The notes under the pieces are model-generated. The model ran no database searches. It was not told the DNA's origin and was given only the letters and a program-made list of their open reading frames with translations. Made by a program: the position numbers and the translations under genes. Of a stretch of 64,000 bases of DNA, positions 29,410 through 39,722 are shown one piece after another. Position 1 is the first letter of the stretch. Each line of letters starts with the position of its first letter. Origin of the DNA: Orientallactaga sibirica (taxonomy: Eukaryota; Chordata; Mammalia; Rodentia; Dipodidae); NCBI GenBank assembly GCA_036365145.1, contig JAEOAD010000040.1, positions 14,917,501-14,981,500 on the forward strand, given 5' to 3'.

Positions 29410-29630
29410 AAGATCTTGATTGTAGAATGCTTGCCTAGCATGCACAAAGCTCCAGACTTGTTCTCTAGCACCAAAGTATAAACCAGGAACGATAGCACAT
29501 ATGTACAATCCCAGCACTAGGTGGGACGGAGGCAGGAGGACCAAGAAGTGCAAGGTCATCCTCACTTAGGTAGTAAATTTGAGTCTAGCTTAGACTACAT
29601 GAGATCCCATTTCACATAATAAATAAAGGA
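29410..29630 (+). mobile_element. B4 SINE
   Basis: An ID-like head ('gtagaatgcttgcctagcatgcacaaagctccagac') is followed by a B1-like part ('gatagcacatatgtacaatcccagcactaggtgggacggaggcaggagg'), the ID+B1 order of B4. Confidence 0.75.
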
Positions 29631-29701
29631 AAATCCTCATTGCTTTTAAGATTCTAGAATCAGGCAACACTTCATCCCATGAAGTAATAAGAATGAGCTT
29701 G

Positions 29702-29841
29702 GGGGCTGGAGAGATGGCTTAGCTGCTAAGGTGTTTGCCTGCAAAGCCAAAGGATACCAGTTTGATTCCCCAGGACCCACGTAAGCCAGTGGCACAAGGT
29801 GGTGCATGCATCTGGAGTTCGTTTGCAGTAGCTGGAGGCCC
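29702..29841 (+). mobile_element. DIP-like SINE truncated at an L1 junction
   Basis: 'gggggctggagagatggcttagctgc' to 'gtagctggaggccc', then directly L1 3'UTR. The CT-rich end and A-tail are missing. Confidence 0.9.
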
Positions 29842-30475
29842 TTCCTTTGGCTCTTACATTCTTTCCACCACCTCTTCTGCAATGGTCCCTGAGCCTTGGA
29901 GGGTGATAGAGCTGCCACACTTCATGTTGAATGCTCCACTGTCACTTTTTCTCATCACTATGGAGATTTCTGAGTTACCCCAGTGGTCACCACCATCTGA
30001 AAAGAGAAGCTTCTCTAACCAAAAGCGAGAGTAGCAACAATACATGGGCCTAAGCATTAATATTTTGAGGGTAGTTTGGTGGTCATAATATAGACATTTA
30101 GCAAAATAACAGTAATAGTTTCCCCTTAGGGCTTGTGTCCTTCACAGCCAAAGGCTTTTGACTAGGTTTTCAGTACCAGACAGGAATTTTCTACCATGGA
30201 GTGGGGCCTCAAGTCGAATCCGAGAGCAGTTGGTTTCCCTCCCCCATAACAGACATGTCACCCTTGCACCAGTTGGTACATTTGGCCTGGCTGGCCAGCT
30301 TTGAGGCTTGCAGCGTCCACTGCTGGTTAACACCATTGATGCATTGCCCCCCAACAGGCTGCATGGCTGTTTCTAGCGTCCTGACAGCTAGTCAACAGGG
30401 AGGAGGCTTCCAGCTCAGCTCCAGCGTGATGTCTCAGTGACCTGCAGCCCGAGCATGTGGTGTCTTTAGACGCTG
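29842..30475 (-). mobile_element. L1 3' region fragment
   Basis: 'ttcctttggctcttacattctttccacc', 'gtccctgagccttgg', 'aaaagagaagcttctctaacc' also occur at 50869 and 56541 at the 3' end of the long L1. Further in, 'ccgagagcagttggtttcc...tttggcctggctggccagcttt' resembles rodent L1/Lx 3' sequence from memory. Confidence 0.7.
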
Positions 30476-30525
30476 CCTCTTTATTTTATTTTATTTTATA
30501 TTTTATTTTATATTTTATTTTATTA
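30476..30525. repeat. (TTTTA)n
   Basis: Imperfect ATTTT/TATTTT units leading into the next B1. Confidence 0.93.
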
Positions 30526-30672
30526 TCTTAGCTTTTGGCTATTTTGAGGCAGGGTCTCACTCTAGCCCAGGCTGATCTGGAACTCACTCTCTAGCCCTGG
30601 CTGGCTTCAACCTTGTGGAGATGCTCCTACCTGAGTATTTCAACTAAAGGCATGCACCACCACACCTGGCTA
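30526..30672 (-). mobile_element. diverged B1
   Basis: 'ggctattttgaggcagggtctcactctagcccagg' to 'gcaccaccacacctggct'. Confidence 0.92.
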
Positions 30673-30709
30673 TAGAAGCTGACTCTTTATTACTTATTTA
30701 TTTATTATT

Positions 30710-30928
30710 ATTTTTTTAATGTTTAATTTAATTTATTTATTTGAGAGAAAGAGGCAGAGGAGGGAGAAAGAGAGAGAATGGGCACACCAGGGCATCCAGC
30801 CACTGTGAACAAACTCCAGACACACGTGCTACATTGTGCATTTGACTTAAGTGGGTCCTGGGGAATCAAACCTGGGTCCTTTGGCTTTGCAGGCAAGTGC
30901 CTTAACTGCTAAGCCATCTCTCCAGCCC
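30710..30928 (-). mobile_element. DIP-like SINE
   Basis: 'tttaatgtttaatttaatttatttatttgagag' to 'taagccatctctccagccc'. Confidence 0.94.
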
Positions 30929-31077
30929 TTGTTTTGTTTTTCCAAGGTAGGGTCTCACTCTAGCCCAGGCTGACCAGGAATTCACTATGTAGTCTCAGAG
31001 TGGCCTTGAACTCATGGCGATCCTCCTACCTGTACCTCCCAAGTGCTGGGAATAATGGCGTGTGCCACCATGCCCCT
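30929..31077 (-). mobile_element. B1 SINE
   Basis: 'ttgtttttccaaggtagggtctcactctagcccagg' to 'gccaccatgcccct'. Confidence 0.94.
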
Positions 31078-31105
31078 CTGTCTCTTTTTTCAAACAAATA
31101 TTTTA

Positions 31106-31312
31106 TTGGGGGCTGGAGAGATGGCTTAGCAGTTAAGGCGTTTGCCTGCAAAGCCAAAGGATCCCGGTTCAATTCTCCAGGACCCTTGTAAGCCAGATAC
31201 ACAAGGGGGCGCATGCATCTGGAGTTCGTTTGCAGTGGCTGGAGGCCTTGGTACCCCCATTCTCTCTCTCTCTCTGCCTCTTTTCTCTCTAATTAATAAA
31301 TAAAATATTTCT
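31106..31312 (+). mobile_element. DIP-like SINE with CTCF-core-like motif
   Basis: 'gggggctggagagatggcttagcagttaaggcg', short B box 'ggttcaattctcc', and 'acaagggggcgcatgcatctgg'. The AGGGGGCGC in it equals the CTCF core. Confidence 0.95.
31201..31212 (+). promoter_or_regulatory. CTCF-core-like motif within a DIP-like SINE
   Basis: 'acaagggggcgc' contains AGGGGGCGC, the most conserved part of the vertebrate CTCF motif. Binding is not shown by sequence alone. Confidence 0.4.
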
Positions 31313-31552
31313 TAAAATATTATTTATTTATTATTATTACTATTATTAATTTGAGAGAAAGAGAGAAAAAAGGCAGAGGCAGAGAGAAAGAGAGAGAGAA
31401 TGGGTACACTGGGACCTCCAGCCACTGCAAATGAACTCCAGATGCATATCCTACCTTGTGCACCTGGCTTTATGTGAGGTACTGGGGAATCAAACCCGAG
31501 TCTTTTGGCTTTGCTGCCAAGTGCCTTAATCACTAAGCCATCACTCCAGCCC
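31313..31552 (-). mobile_element. DIP-like SINE
   Basis: (TTA)n, GAGAAAGAG tract, body to 'taagccatcactccagccc'. Confidence 0.94.
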
Positions 31553-31951
31553 AGAAGCTGCCTCTTTTTAATAGCTCTGGCTTGTTCCCTGAGGAAAAAA
31601 GATATCTATTGGCAAATTGGGTACCAAGGATGCCACAAGTGACTTCCTCTTTGGAGACTGTCTTAATACTGGACAGTAGGGGTTCTGGTAGAATCAGTGA
31701 GACCTGGCAGGAGTTTCTATGTGTGATAGCGACTTGGCCACTTGATGACAATGGCAGTGTGGGTGACATTACTAATCTAGAGGCACGTGGTCTGGTCCAG
31801 GCCTGGCTTCTGACTTTTGGGGAGCCCTGTTGAGCAGAACACAGCTCCCTTAAATCAGCCTACCACGGGCATGGCCTGCTGGACGTCTAAGCAGTGCAGT
31901 CTCCATGTATGGAGTGCCCACCACCGGCCACACTCCACACTAAGCACTTTG
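31553..31951. other. unique sequence
   Basis: Nothing recognised. Confidence 0.4.
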
Positions 31952-32145
31952 TGTTTCTGACTCTTTTTTTTTTTTTTTTTTTTTTTGGTTTTTCGAGGTA
32001 GGGTCTCACTCTGGTCCAAGCTGACCTGGAATTCACTATGTAGTCTCAGGGTGGCCTTGAACTCATGGCTATCCTCCTACCTCTGCCTCCCGAGTGCTGG
32101 GATTAAAGGCATGCGCCATCACGCCCGGCTTGTTTCTGACTCTTT
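31952..32145 (-). mobile_element. B1 SINE with 15-bp TSD
   Basis: Body 31967-32130, near consensus ('gagtgctgggattaaaggcatgcgccatcacgcccggct'). Perfect flanks 'tgtttctgactcttt' at 31952-31966 and 32131-32145. Confidence 0.97.
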
Positions 32146-32745
32146 ACAACTTGTCCCTGTGACCCGAGGACCTCACAAGAAAGCCCAGAGCAGGAAAACT
32201 TGGGGTATCCTGTTCAATGCACGGTGCAAAGTCCACTCTGTCCATCCAGGAGACAAAGTCCACTCTGTCCATCCATGGCAAAGCCAGCTGCAGGCATGTT
32301 ATCATCCACTCCTTGCTGTGTGTTTCTTCCTCACTTCTGCTCAGGGCTGTGGGTCAAACTGCTATTGTCTCCGTCTGGCTCCCCTCCTCTCGCAGGCTGG
32401 GAACGTCTCACACCTTGTGTGTCTCACCTTCCAGCTCAGTCAGCCCCACCGGGACTGACCAAGAAACTGTCCTGTTTTTGGAGGGCAGAACCTTCCTTCA
32501 TCTCCTTTGGTAACTCAGTTACTCGTGGTAGATAGTGAATTAAGTAGATTATCACCCAGGGGGTGTGCCTTATCTTTTTATCTAGCTGCTAATGGGATGC
32601 CCCACTCACTGGTATTTGCTAAACAGATGAATGGAAATAAGGGGTCATCTGAGCACTTGCTTGGAAGTGAGCAAGCTGTACACAAGGGACCAGTTCATGG
32701 GTTTAGATGAGGAGGATAAGAAACCCTAGATGCTCCCAATACACA
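32146..32745. other. unique sequence
   Basis: Three overlapping plus-strand frames (31985-32535), the longest beginning inside the B1. No domain recognised. Confidence 0.4.
32227..32275 (+). repeat. 27-bp-period direct repeat
   Basis: 'caaagtccactctgtccatcca' occurs at 32227-32248 and 32254-32275, separated by 'ggaga'. Confidence 0.95.
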
Positions 32746-32963
32746 ACTTTTTTTTTTCTTTTTTTCTTTTCTTTTTGGTAAAATCTGACCTTTAATATTT
32801 TGTGAGGGAGAAAGGAGTTGTAATGAGGCAAACAGACGTGGGTCCATGAGGACAGTTTTGCAGAACAGGAAGATTTTTTTTTCTGTCTTAGGTGCGACCT
32901 ATCATGGAGAAAGCTCTCCCTTTAAACTATGCTGTGCCTGTGAAGAGGGGTGACCTTGATCTT

Positions 32964-33202
32964 GTTTTTTTATTTTTAAAATTTTAAATATTCTATTTAT
33001 TTATGAGAGAGGTAGAGAGAGAGGGGGGGCAGATGGAAAGAGAATTGGCATGCCAGGGTGTCTAGCCACTGCAAATGAACTCTAGACGAATGTGCCACCT
33101 TGTGCATCTGGCTTTACGTGGGTACTGGGGGGCTCCATCAAACCGGGGTTCTCAGGCTTTGCAGGCAAGTGCCTTAACCACTGAGCTATCTCTCCAGCAC
33201 AC
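32964..33202 (-). mobile_element. DIP-like SINE
   Basis: 'ttttaaaattttaaatattctatttatttatgagagagg' to 'gagctatctctccagcac'. Extra 'ggggctccatc' near the B-box side. Confidence 0.92.
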
Positions 33203-33272
33203 TGATTTCATCTTTTTGAGGCTCAGTGCTCTCATCAGAATACAGGTTAAAGTTATTTTAAAATACTGGCCA

Positions 33273-33368
33273 TGGGCCTAGGTGTGTAGCTCCATGGTGG
33301 AGCATGTGCTTAGCATGCACAAGGTTCTAGGTTCCATGTCTAGCAACAGACATAAGCATTAAATAAAT
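33273..33368 (+). mobile_element. ID-like element
   Basis: 'gggcctaggtgtgtagctccatggtggagcatgtgcttagcatgcacaaggttctaggttccatgtctagcaac' keeps the ID order of A box, 'agcatgtgcttagcatgcacaag' and B box. Confidence 0.8.
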
Positions 33369-33444
33369 GAAGTACTTTGTTGTAGGTCAGTTCTTGGGCG
33401 TCCTTGGCAGATCTGTGAACTTCCATTCTATAATAGCTTTGGGG

Positions 33445-33830
33445 AAGCTAATGGTCTTATTCACCCCGTTTTGTAGAGGAAGCAACTGAGGCTCCGAAAG
33501 AATGAGTAGCTGGGGCTCAAGAGATGGCTTAGCAGTTAAGGCGCTTGCCTGCAAAGCCAAAGGACCCAGGTTCGACTCCTCAGGACCCATGTAAGCCAGA
33601 TGCACAAGGGGGCCCACGCATCTGGAGTTCATTTGCAATGGCTGGAGGCCCTGGTGTGCCCATTCTCTCTCTCTACCTGCCTATTTCTGTATCTCTCTGT
33701 CTCTCAAATAAATAATTTAAAAAAAAAAAGAAAGAAAGAATGTGTAGCTGGCTGGCTGCTGAGCAGGGGAGCTGAGACTTGGAGCCATTTTGGTCTGGGC
33801 TCCACACTGCCTTGTCACTTTCCCACAGAC
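33445..33830 (-). mobile_element. MIR interrupted by a DIP-like SINE
   Basis: 'cttattcaccccgttttgtagaggaagcaactgaggctccgaaag' is the MIR 3' core reversed. After the SINE it continues 'gagcaggggagctgagacttggagccattttggtctgggctcc'. Confidence 0.7.
33497..33751 (+). mobile_element. DIP-like SINE with 17-bp TSD
   Basis: Body from 33514 'ggctcaagagatggcttagcagttaaggcgcttgcc', short B box 'ggttcgactcc'. Flanks 'aaagaatgagtagctgg' (33497-33513) and 'aaagaatgtgtagctgg' (33735-33751). Inserted into the MIR. Confidence 0.96.
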
Positions 33831-34137
33831 TTGTGGGGACCCAGGAAAAGGGTGAGGATGTAGGGACCTTACAGTGATGACGTGGAATAGTGCCCGGCCA
33901 CCAAAAAGGCTCAAAGATTGCGCCACTGACCGTGCCCCACAACCAGGGACTGGGGACCAGGAATGGAACCTTTATCTGATCTTGAGGTGGCAGGAAGAAG
34001 GATGGGGCTCCTTTGGGGGTCACAGAACCCCTGGAGGTAGTGGCTTTGGCTGGGGTCTGAAATGCTTATCTAGTTAAAGAGCAGGTGCTGTGTCCTGAGG
34101 ACCCGGGTGTACTGTGGATAAAGAGTTAAGAGCAGGT
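33831..34137. other. unique sequence
   Basis: Nothing recognised. Confidence 0.35.
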
Positions 34138-34270
34138 GAGCCAGGCGCGCTGGCGCACACCTTTAATCGCTGTGCTTACGAGGCCACCAGGAGACCACAG
34201 CAGGAGTTTCAGGCCAGCCTGGGCTAGATCGAGACCCTACCTTGAAAAACAAGACAAAACAAACAAAAAG
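34138..34270 (+). mobile_element. diverged B1
   Basis: 'gagccaggcgcgctggcgcacacctttaatcgctgtgcttacgaggcc' with a scrambled centre ('accaggagaccacagcagg'), then 'aggccagcctgggctagatcgagaccc'. Confidence 0.85.
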
Positions 34271-34761
34271 AAGAAGACCAGAGCTGTGAGAAACAATTGG
34301 GACCTGGGGCCTAGGGGGTCCTGTGCCACACGCATGCATGCGGGTGAGACCTCAGGCAAGCAGAGACAGAGCAGAACCTTCACTAGGGAGCACAGAGGTG
34401 CCCAGGACCAGAAAGCCGAGCTCTTCATTGGGCTGAGTGGTGCCAGGAACTACGCGGAACAACTTCACTAATGACCTTATGTCACAGGATAACTTTGGAT
34501 AGAAGTGTCTATGGCCTTCTTGCTGGGCAGATGTGAAAATCTCAGCGCAGAGCTCACACAATAAGGGCCACGACAGGATTTATCCTGACCCCAGATCTTT
34601 CTAACATACCAAAGTGGTGCCCACTGTCCTATTTTCTCTTCCAATAATGGCGATTCTATTTTCCCAAGAATAAAGTAGCGAGTCTTTCTGAACTATTGGA
34701 ACACACCTTCCTTTTCAGTGGACATTTGCCCCAAAAGTTGTCTCTACGGGTTGTTTAGAAG
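34271..34761. other. unique sequence
   Basis: Nothing recognised. Confidence 0.35.
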
Positions 34762-35167
34762 CCAGATCATGTTTTTTATTTAAAAAAACAAAACCCGGGC
34801 ATGGTGGCGTACACCTTTAATCCCAGCACTGGGGAGGTAGAGGTAGGAGGATCACTGTGAGTTCGAGGCCACCCTGAGACTACAGAGTGAATTCCAGGCC
34901 AGCCTGAGCTAGAGTGAGACCCTACCTCGAAAAACAAACACAAAAAACAAAAATAAAACTATATATATATCTTTATTTATTTGAGAGAGAGAAAGAATAT
35001 ATGGGTATGCGAGAGCCTCTTGCCACTGCAAACAAACTCTAGATGCATGCGCCATTTTGTGCATCTGACTTTAGGTGGGTACTGGGGAACTGAACCCAGT
35101 CTGTGAGGCTTTGCAAGCAAGTGTCTTTAACCACTGAGCAATCTCTCCAGCCCCAGATCATGTTTTT
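34762..35167 (-). mobile_element. DIP-like SINE with a B1 nested in its tail
   Basis: A perfect 15-bp TSD 'ccagatcatgttttt' (34762-34776 and 35153-35167) brackets the whole unit. The DIP-like body is ~34968-35152. A sense B1 sits in the AT-rich tail. Confidence 0.9.
34793..34955 (+). mobile_element. B1 SINE
   Basis: 'cccgggcatggtggcgtacacc' to 'ctacctcgaaaaacaaac', followed by (TA)n. Nested in the DIP-like tail. Confidence 0.95.
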
Positions 35168-35197
35168 AAAAAAATGCTTCCAGAGCATTATTTCTGC

Positions 35198-35281
35198 TTT
35201 TTTTTTTTTTTTTTTTTTTTTTGGTTTGTTCAGGTAGGGTCTTGCTCTAGTCCAGGCTGACCTTGAACTCACTCTGTAACT
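35198..35281 (-). mobile_element. truncated B1
   Basis: Poly-T, 'ggtttgttcaggtagggtcttgctctagtccaggctgaccttgaactcactctgtaa', then cut by (TA)n and the next B1. Confidence 0.9.
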
Positions 35282-35290
35282 ATATATATA

Positions 35291-35427
35291 TTGGTTTTTG
35301 GAGATCTCGCTGTAGCTCAGGCTGACCTGGAATTCACTATGTAGTCTCAGGGAGGCCTTGAACTCACGGTGATCTTCCTACCTCTGCCTTCCAAGTGTGA
35401 TTAAAGGCGTGTGCTATAACGCCTGGC
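35291..35427 (-). mobile_element. B1 SINE
   Basis: 'ttggtttttggagatctcgctgtagctcagg' to 'gctataacgcctggc'. Confidence 0.92.
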
Positions 35428-35434
35428 AGGTTCT

Positions 35435-35573
35435 GCTTTTTTTGAGCAGGGTCTCACTATGTAACTGAAGCAGGTCTTAAATGCATTACGTAGCCCAAGC
35501 TGGTCTGAAACTCACCATCTTGCCTCAACTTCCTGAGTGCTGCAATTATAGACCCGCACCACTGCCTCCAGCT
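35435..35573 (-). mobile_element. old B1-like
   Basis: 'tttttttgagcagggtctcactatgtaactgaagcagg' to 'gcaccactgcctccagct'. Confidence 0.7.
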
Positions 35574-36065
35574 TCAGGAACCTTTCTAATGATACTCAGG
35601 AACAAAGTGTGTCTTCAAGAAAACTCCCTGTATAAAACAAACAAGAATCCCCTGTTCTTGCTTCCAGGACTCACGTTTCACATCCATCCTTATTTTTGTG
35701 TTGGGATAGCTTCATCTATTGTCTACCATGATCAAAACCAGCAAAAAGCCAACAAGATGGAAGGAAGCCGCGGCCTGGCAGTAGGAGGAGACGCGACTGT
35801 GAGAACATGCTTAGGATGTCCGGATGGTCTTCGGGCTCCCTGGGCTTCCTTTGAAACCTGCCCAGGCCCTTCCTTCTGACCTTTTTGCAAGCAGCAGCCC
35901 TGGCTCTCCACTGCTCCATGGAAGTCTCCTTATCAACCTTTTGTTGTAGGGTCCAAGTCAACACACCCATCTGAGCCCCACCCTTCTTCTGTTGACCTCG
36001 CTTTACTGTGTGTTAATGACCTTTACTTTCACTTCTCAGCCTCCATTTAACACACTTCCAAAATG
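35574..36065. other. unique sequence
   Basis: Nothing recognised. Confidence 0.35.
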
Positions 36066-36067
36066 GA

Positions 36068-36222
36068 CTTTTTTTTTTTTTTTTCTAGATAGGGTCTCAC
36101 TCCAGCTCAGGCTGACCTGGAATTCACTATGTAGTCTCAGGGTGGCCTTGAACTCACAGTGATCCTCCTACCTCTGCCTCCTGAGTGCTGGGATTAAAGA
36201 TGTGCACCACTGTACCCGCCTC
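36068..36222 (-). mobile_element. B1 SINE
   Basis: 'ctagatagggtctcactccagctcagg' to 'gcaccactgtacccgcc'. Confidence 0.94.
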
Positions 36223-36228
36223 TGACAT

Positions 36229-36390
36229 TGTTTTGTTTGTTTGTTTTTGTTTTTCGAGGTAGGGTCTCACTCTGGCCTAGGCTGACCTGGAATTCACTAG
36301 GTAGTCTCAGGGTGGCCTCGCACTCAGGTGATCCTCTTACCTCTGTCTCCTGAGTGCTGGGATTAAAAGCATGCACCACCACATCTGACC
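36229..36390 (-). mobile_element. B1 SINE
   Basis: 'tgtttttgtttttcgaggtagggtctcactctggcctagg' to 'gcaccaccacatctgacc'. Confidence 0.94.
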
Positions 36391-36395
36391 TGACA

Positions 36396-36592
36396 TTGGG
36401 GAGATGGCTTAGCTGTTAAGATGCTTGCCTGCAAAGCCAAAGAACCTCTGCTCAATTCCCCAGGACCCATGTAAGCCAGATGTACAAGAGGGCGCATACA
36501 TCTGGAGTTCGTTTGCAGTGGCTGGAAGCCCGGCGTGCCCATTCTCTCTCTCTGCCTCTTTCTCTCTCATAAATAATAAATAATAAATAAGG
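36396..36592 (+). mobile_element. DIP-like SINE, 5'-shortened
   Basis: Starts 'ggggagatggcttagctgttaag' (the leading 'ggct' is lost), 'acaagagggcgcatacatctgg', ends in CT-rich sequence plus (AATA)n. Confidence 0.93.
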
Positions 36593-36837
36593 TAGGGTCC
36601 TGGTATGTAGGTTAGCCTTGACGGTCTTTGTTTTCATAGTACTGAGATGGCAGATGGGCCCATTCCAGAGCCCCGAGTCTCTTCAGAGCCCAAATCCGAG
36701 CCTCACTCTTCTGCAAGGCTTCCTGCAGTTCTCTACTCCAGATGAAAACAATCTCTTCCTTTGCAATTTGTCTTCTGAGCAGACTCTGTATTGTGGCTAT
36801 TTATAGCTTTGTCTGGATTCTTCTTTAAAAAAACTAT

Positions 36838-36917
36838 TTTTGCCAATGCTTGAGATTGAACCCAGGCTCTTGTGCATGCTAAGCAAGCACTCTGCTGCCG
36901 AGGCACACCCAGACCCC
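36838..36917 (-). mobile_element. ID-like element
   Basis: 'atgcttgagattgaacccaggctcttgtgcatgctaagcaagcactctgctgccgaggcacaccc', the reverse ID pattern. Confidence 0.75.
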
Positions 36918-37003
36918 GTTCTTATTTGATGCTTAATTTCCTGAAGGCTAGAACTGTCCTGGCCAGCTTTGTGTGTCTAGCAGCAGAATGTTCTCTACCA
37001 AGC

Positions 37004-37136
37004 AGGTATGTATAGTGACTGACACCTGTAATCTCAGCCTTTGGGAAAACTGAGGCGGGAAGAGTATGGAGAATTTGAGGCCACCCTGGGCAACAGAGTG
37101 AGACCTTGTCTCAATCAATCAATCAATCAATCAAAC
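37004..37136 (+). mobile_element. old B1
   Basis: 'gtatagtgactgacacctgtaatctcagcctttgggaaaactgaggcggg' to 'gagaccttgtctc', with an (AATC)n tail. An older B1 form ('gggcaacagagtgagac'). Confidence 0.8.
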
Positions 37137-37218
37137 CTTAGACATATCTGGGCTTCAAAAATATTTGTAGGAAGGAGGGCAACACTCTGAAATTAGAAAG
37201 TCCTTCTCTAAAATTGGG

Positions 37219-37363
37219 GTTAGCTGGGCATGGTGGCACACTCGGGTAGCAGAGGTAGGATTGCTGTGAGTTCAAGTCCATCCTGGGACTACAGAGTCAC
37301 TGCCAGGTCAGCCTGGGCTAGAGTGAGACTCTGCCTCAAAAACAAACAAACAAACAAACAAAC
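37219..37363 (+). mobile_element. B1 with internal deletion
   Basis: 'gttagctgggcatggtggcaca' joins 'ctcgggtagcagagg', so 'cgcctttaatcccagca' is lost. (CAAA)n tail. Confidence 0.92.
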
Positions 37364-38248
37364 ACAAGGAAACAGATACCTACCTGTAGCTCAGAGCAGA
37401 TCGGTACCCTGGCAGAATGGGCACCTTTTGCATGTTGCAGTTGCAAATCTTTTTCTGGTACCATGACATGTTCAAATAAACTCCTCCTAAGAAATGTCAT
37501 GCAAGTCCAACCTGGCATGATGACATGTAGAGCCGAGGGTGGATTCCCTTTGCTGGAACCTCACATTCTGTGCGCACAGAGAGGACAGGAATCTTATTTT
37601 GAAATGACTGCAAATTCTCTACATACCTTCTGGAGAGAAATTTGACTTACTACCCCTCCCAGCATAGCACAAAGGGGAACTAACACATGATAAATGTAGA
37701 AATCTGGTCTTCCTCTGCAAATTGAATGGTTTCAACTAAAGGATCCATCCTTAGCAATCTATGTTAGTTTGAAAACTATTTTATGTTCCAGTATGTTCTC
37801 TGAGAAGTTTGGCCAGTCAGACTGAAATACAAAACCCCCAAATAGAAAAATTCCCCATGGTCAGGTTTTTGTATGGGGAGAAAAAAAGTGACTTTTACAA
37901 ACACAGTGGTGACTGGGGGCCCTCAATATCTAATCTGTTTCCCACTTCCTGTGTTATGAAATGCTGGGCATAGTTTTGTCTTGGCTCCTGGGCCAAGAGC
38001 TGGGGACAAAAGCTGCAGCAAACACTGCCCCCTTTCGACCGTTTGGGTCTATGCCACTTCTCCCCAAGAGCATCAGGCCAATGAGAGTTAAGAATGTTGC
38101 TGCTGCGAACCTTGGCATGTCATCCCATCTCAGGGACTGCCAGCTTTCAGCGGAACATCTTTATTTCGGTGTCGCAAATACTTCAGCTTATCCCAGACTG
38201 CCACTTTGCACCAGAACCATCTCCTGACGCTTGCTCGGAACTGCTCTC

Positions 38249-38250
<2 letters not shown>
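37364..38250. other. ~0.9 kb repeat-poor sequence
   Basis: No element recognised and no coding support. Confidence 0.4.

Positions 38251-38296
<46 letters not shown>
38251..38296. repeat. (CA)n microsatellite
   Basis: About 22 uninterrupted CA units. Confidence 0.98.
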
Positions 38297-38300
<4 letters not shown>

Positions 38301-38907
38301 CAAAAAAACAAGTGGGTGTGAAATAGAAAAGAGGTTTCATCCTCTGAGGTGGCTCAGCTCCACTTGGATGAGCAGGAAGCTCTATGGAAAACCCCCCTGG
38401 GGCAGAAAGTGACTCGTCAGCAGCACAGGGCAGATCCTCTCTCACGTTCATCAACTGCTCATTTGGAAGCGAGGGCTCTTATCTCGGTGGTCTGAGAAAT
38501 TCTTTCCAAATAATTTGGGCATGATGCTCTCATCAGTGTAAATGCGCTGCGTGAGATATGGCACGTTAGGAACTCTATGATCCGAATATAATGCTGGAAT
38601 GTTTGGGCTCTCTTGAAGCAGTGTTAGCAAGAGCAAAAGCACTCGTGGTAATGGAGAAATTCAGACATTTTTATAGCTATACGTAGAAAATTCATAACCA
38701 GAAATTACAAACTTGACATGACCCCATTTCTTGGTTGGCCTTGATCACCCTTCCCAAGTGTGTTTATATTGGGAGGGGCTGTGGAGATGCCACTTAAGAA
38801 CGCTGAGGGCTATTGGCTCTGTGCCCAAATGCAAATGATGGCATTTGGTTTCAAAGCTTTAAAAGCAGTGTTCGTGAGGATGTAATCTACTAACATAGTA
38901 TCCTGGG
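38297..38907. other. unique sequence with a weak exon candidate
   Basis: Repeat-free. On the minus strand 38605-38451 is open for ~50 codons and ends in a stop. Its composition is non-repetitive and charged (conceptual C-terminus ...FSDHRDKSPRFQMSS). A 'ctaac' and 'ttcaag' upstream could be splice-acceptor parts but are spaced too tightly for a good site. No homologue recognised. Confidence 0.2.
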
Positions 38908-38908
38908 T

Positions 38909-39083
38909 TGGGGAGATGGCTTAGTGGTTAAAGCCAACTGGCCTGGGTTCGATTCCCCAGTACTCACATAAAGCCAGATGCAAAAAGTGGCCCATGCGCC
39001 TGGAATTCATTTGCACTGGCAAGGGACCCTGGCACAGCCTCCTCTCTCACACACACAGTCACACAATAAATTAATAAATAATG
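38909..39083 (+). mobile_element. older-type DIP-like SINE
   Basis: 'gggttggggagatggcttagtggttaaagcc', 'ggttcgattccccagtactcacataaagccagatgc', 'ttgcactggcaagggaccc', ends with CA-rich sequence and 'aataaatt'. Confidence 0.9.
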
Positions 39084-39315
39084 GGGGCTGGAGAAATGGC
39101 TTAGTAGTTAAGTCATTTGCCTGCAAAGCCAAAGGACTCAGGTTTGATTCCCCAGGACCCATGTAAGCCAGATGCACAAAGAGACACATGCATCTGGAGT
39201 TCGTTTGTAGTGGTGGAGACCCTGGTGCACCCATTCCCTCTTTCTTTCCCTCTTTCTGCCCCCCCTTCAGATAAATAAATAAAATAAAATATTTAAAAAT
39301 AAATAAATAAATTAT
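39084..39315 (+). mobile_element. DIP-like SINE
   Basis: 'gggggctggagaaatggcttagtagttaag', 'ggtttgattccccaggacccatgtaagcc', ends (AAAT)n. Inserted into the tail of the preceding SINE. Confidence 0.94.
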
Positions 39316-39429
39316 CCTACATGTCTTGTGCATCTGCTACTCTCTCAACCAGGTGTCAGGGTGCCCAGCTAATAGGAACATCACGATCCAGGAAGCAAGA
39401 GAAGAATTAATCCAAGAAAATAGTATGGA

Positions 39430-39634
39430 GGGGCTGGGGGGATGGCTCAGTAGTTAAAGGCACTTGTTTGTAAAGTTTGGGTTGGTCTGGGTTCAATTCC
39501 CTTCTACCCACATAAAGCCAGATGCACAAACTGAGACAAGCATCTGGAGTTCATTTGCAGTGACAAGAGGCCCTGGTATGCCCATATTCTCTCTTTCTGT
39601 CTCTCTGCTCACAAATAAACAAAACCTTTTTTTA
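39430..39634 (+). mobile_element. older-type DIP-like SINE
   Basis: 'ggggctggggggatggctcagtagttaaaggcactt', 'ggttcaattcccttctacccacataaagcc', 'gtgacaagaggccc'. Confidence 0.92.
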
Positions 39635-39646
39635 AATTAATTACTT

Positions 39647-39722
39647 TTTTTTTTTTATTGACAACTTTCTTAATTGTAGACAATATCCCATGGTACTTCC
39701 CTCCCTCCTCCCACTTAAACAA
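39647..39722 (-). mobile_element. L1 3'-end fragment
   Basis: 'ttttattgacaactttcttaattgtagacaatatcccatggtacttcc' matches the extreme 3' end of the L1 at 56293 and 50633. Confidence 0.75.
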
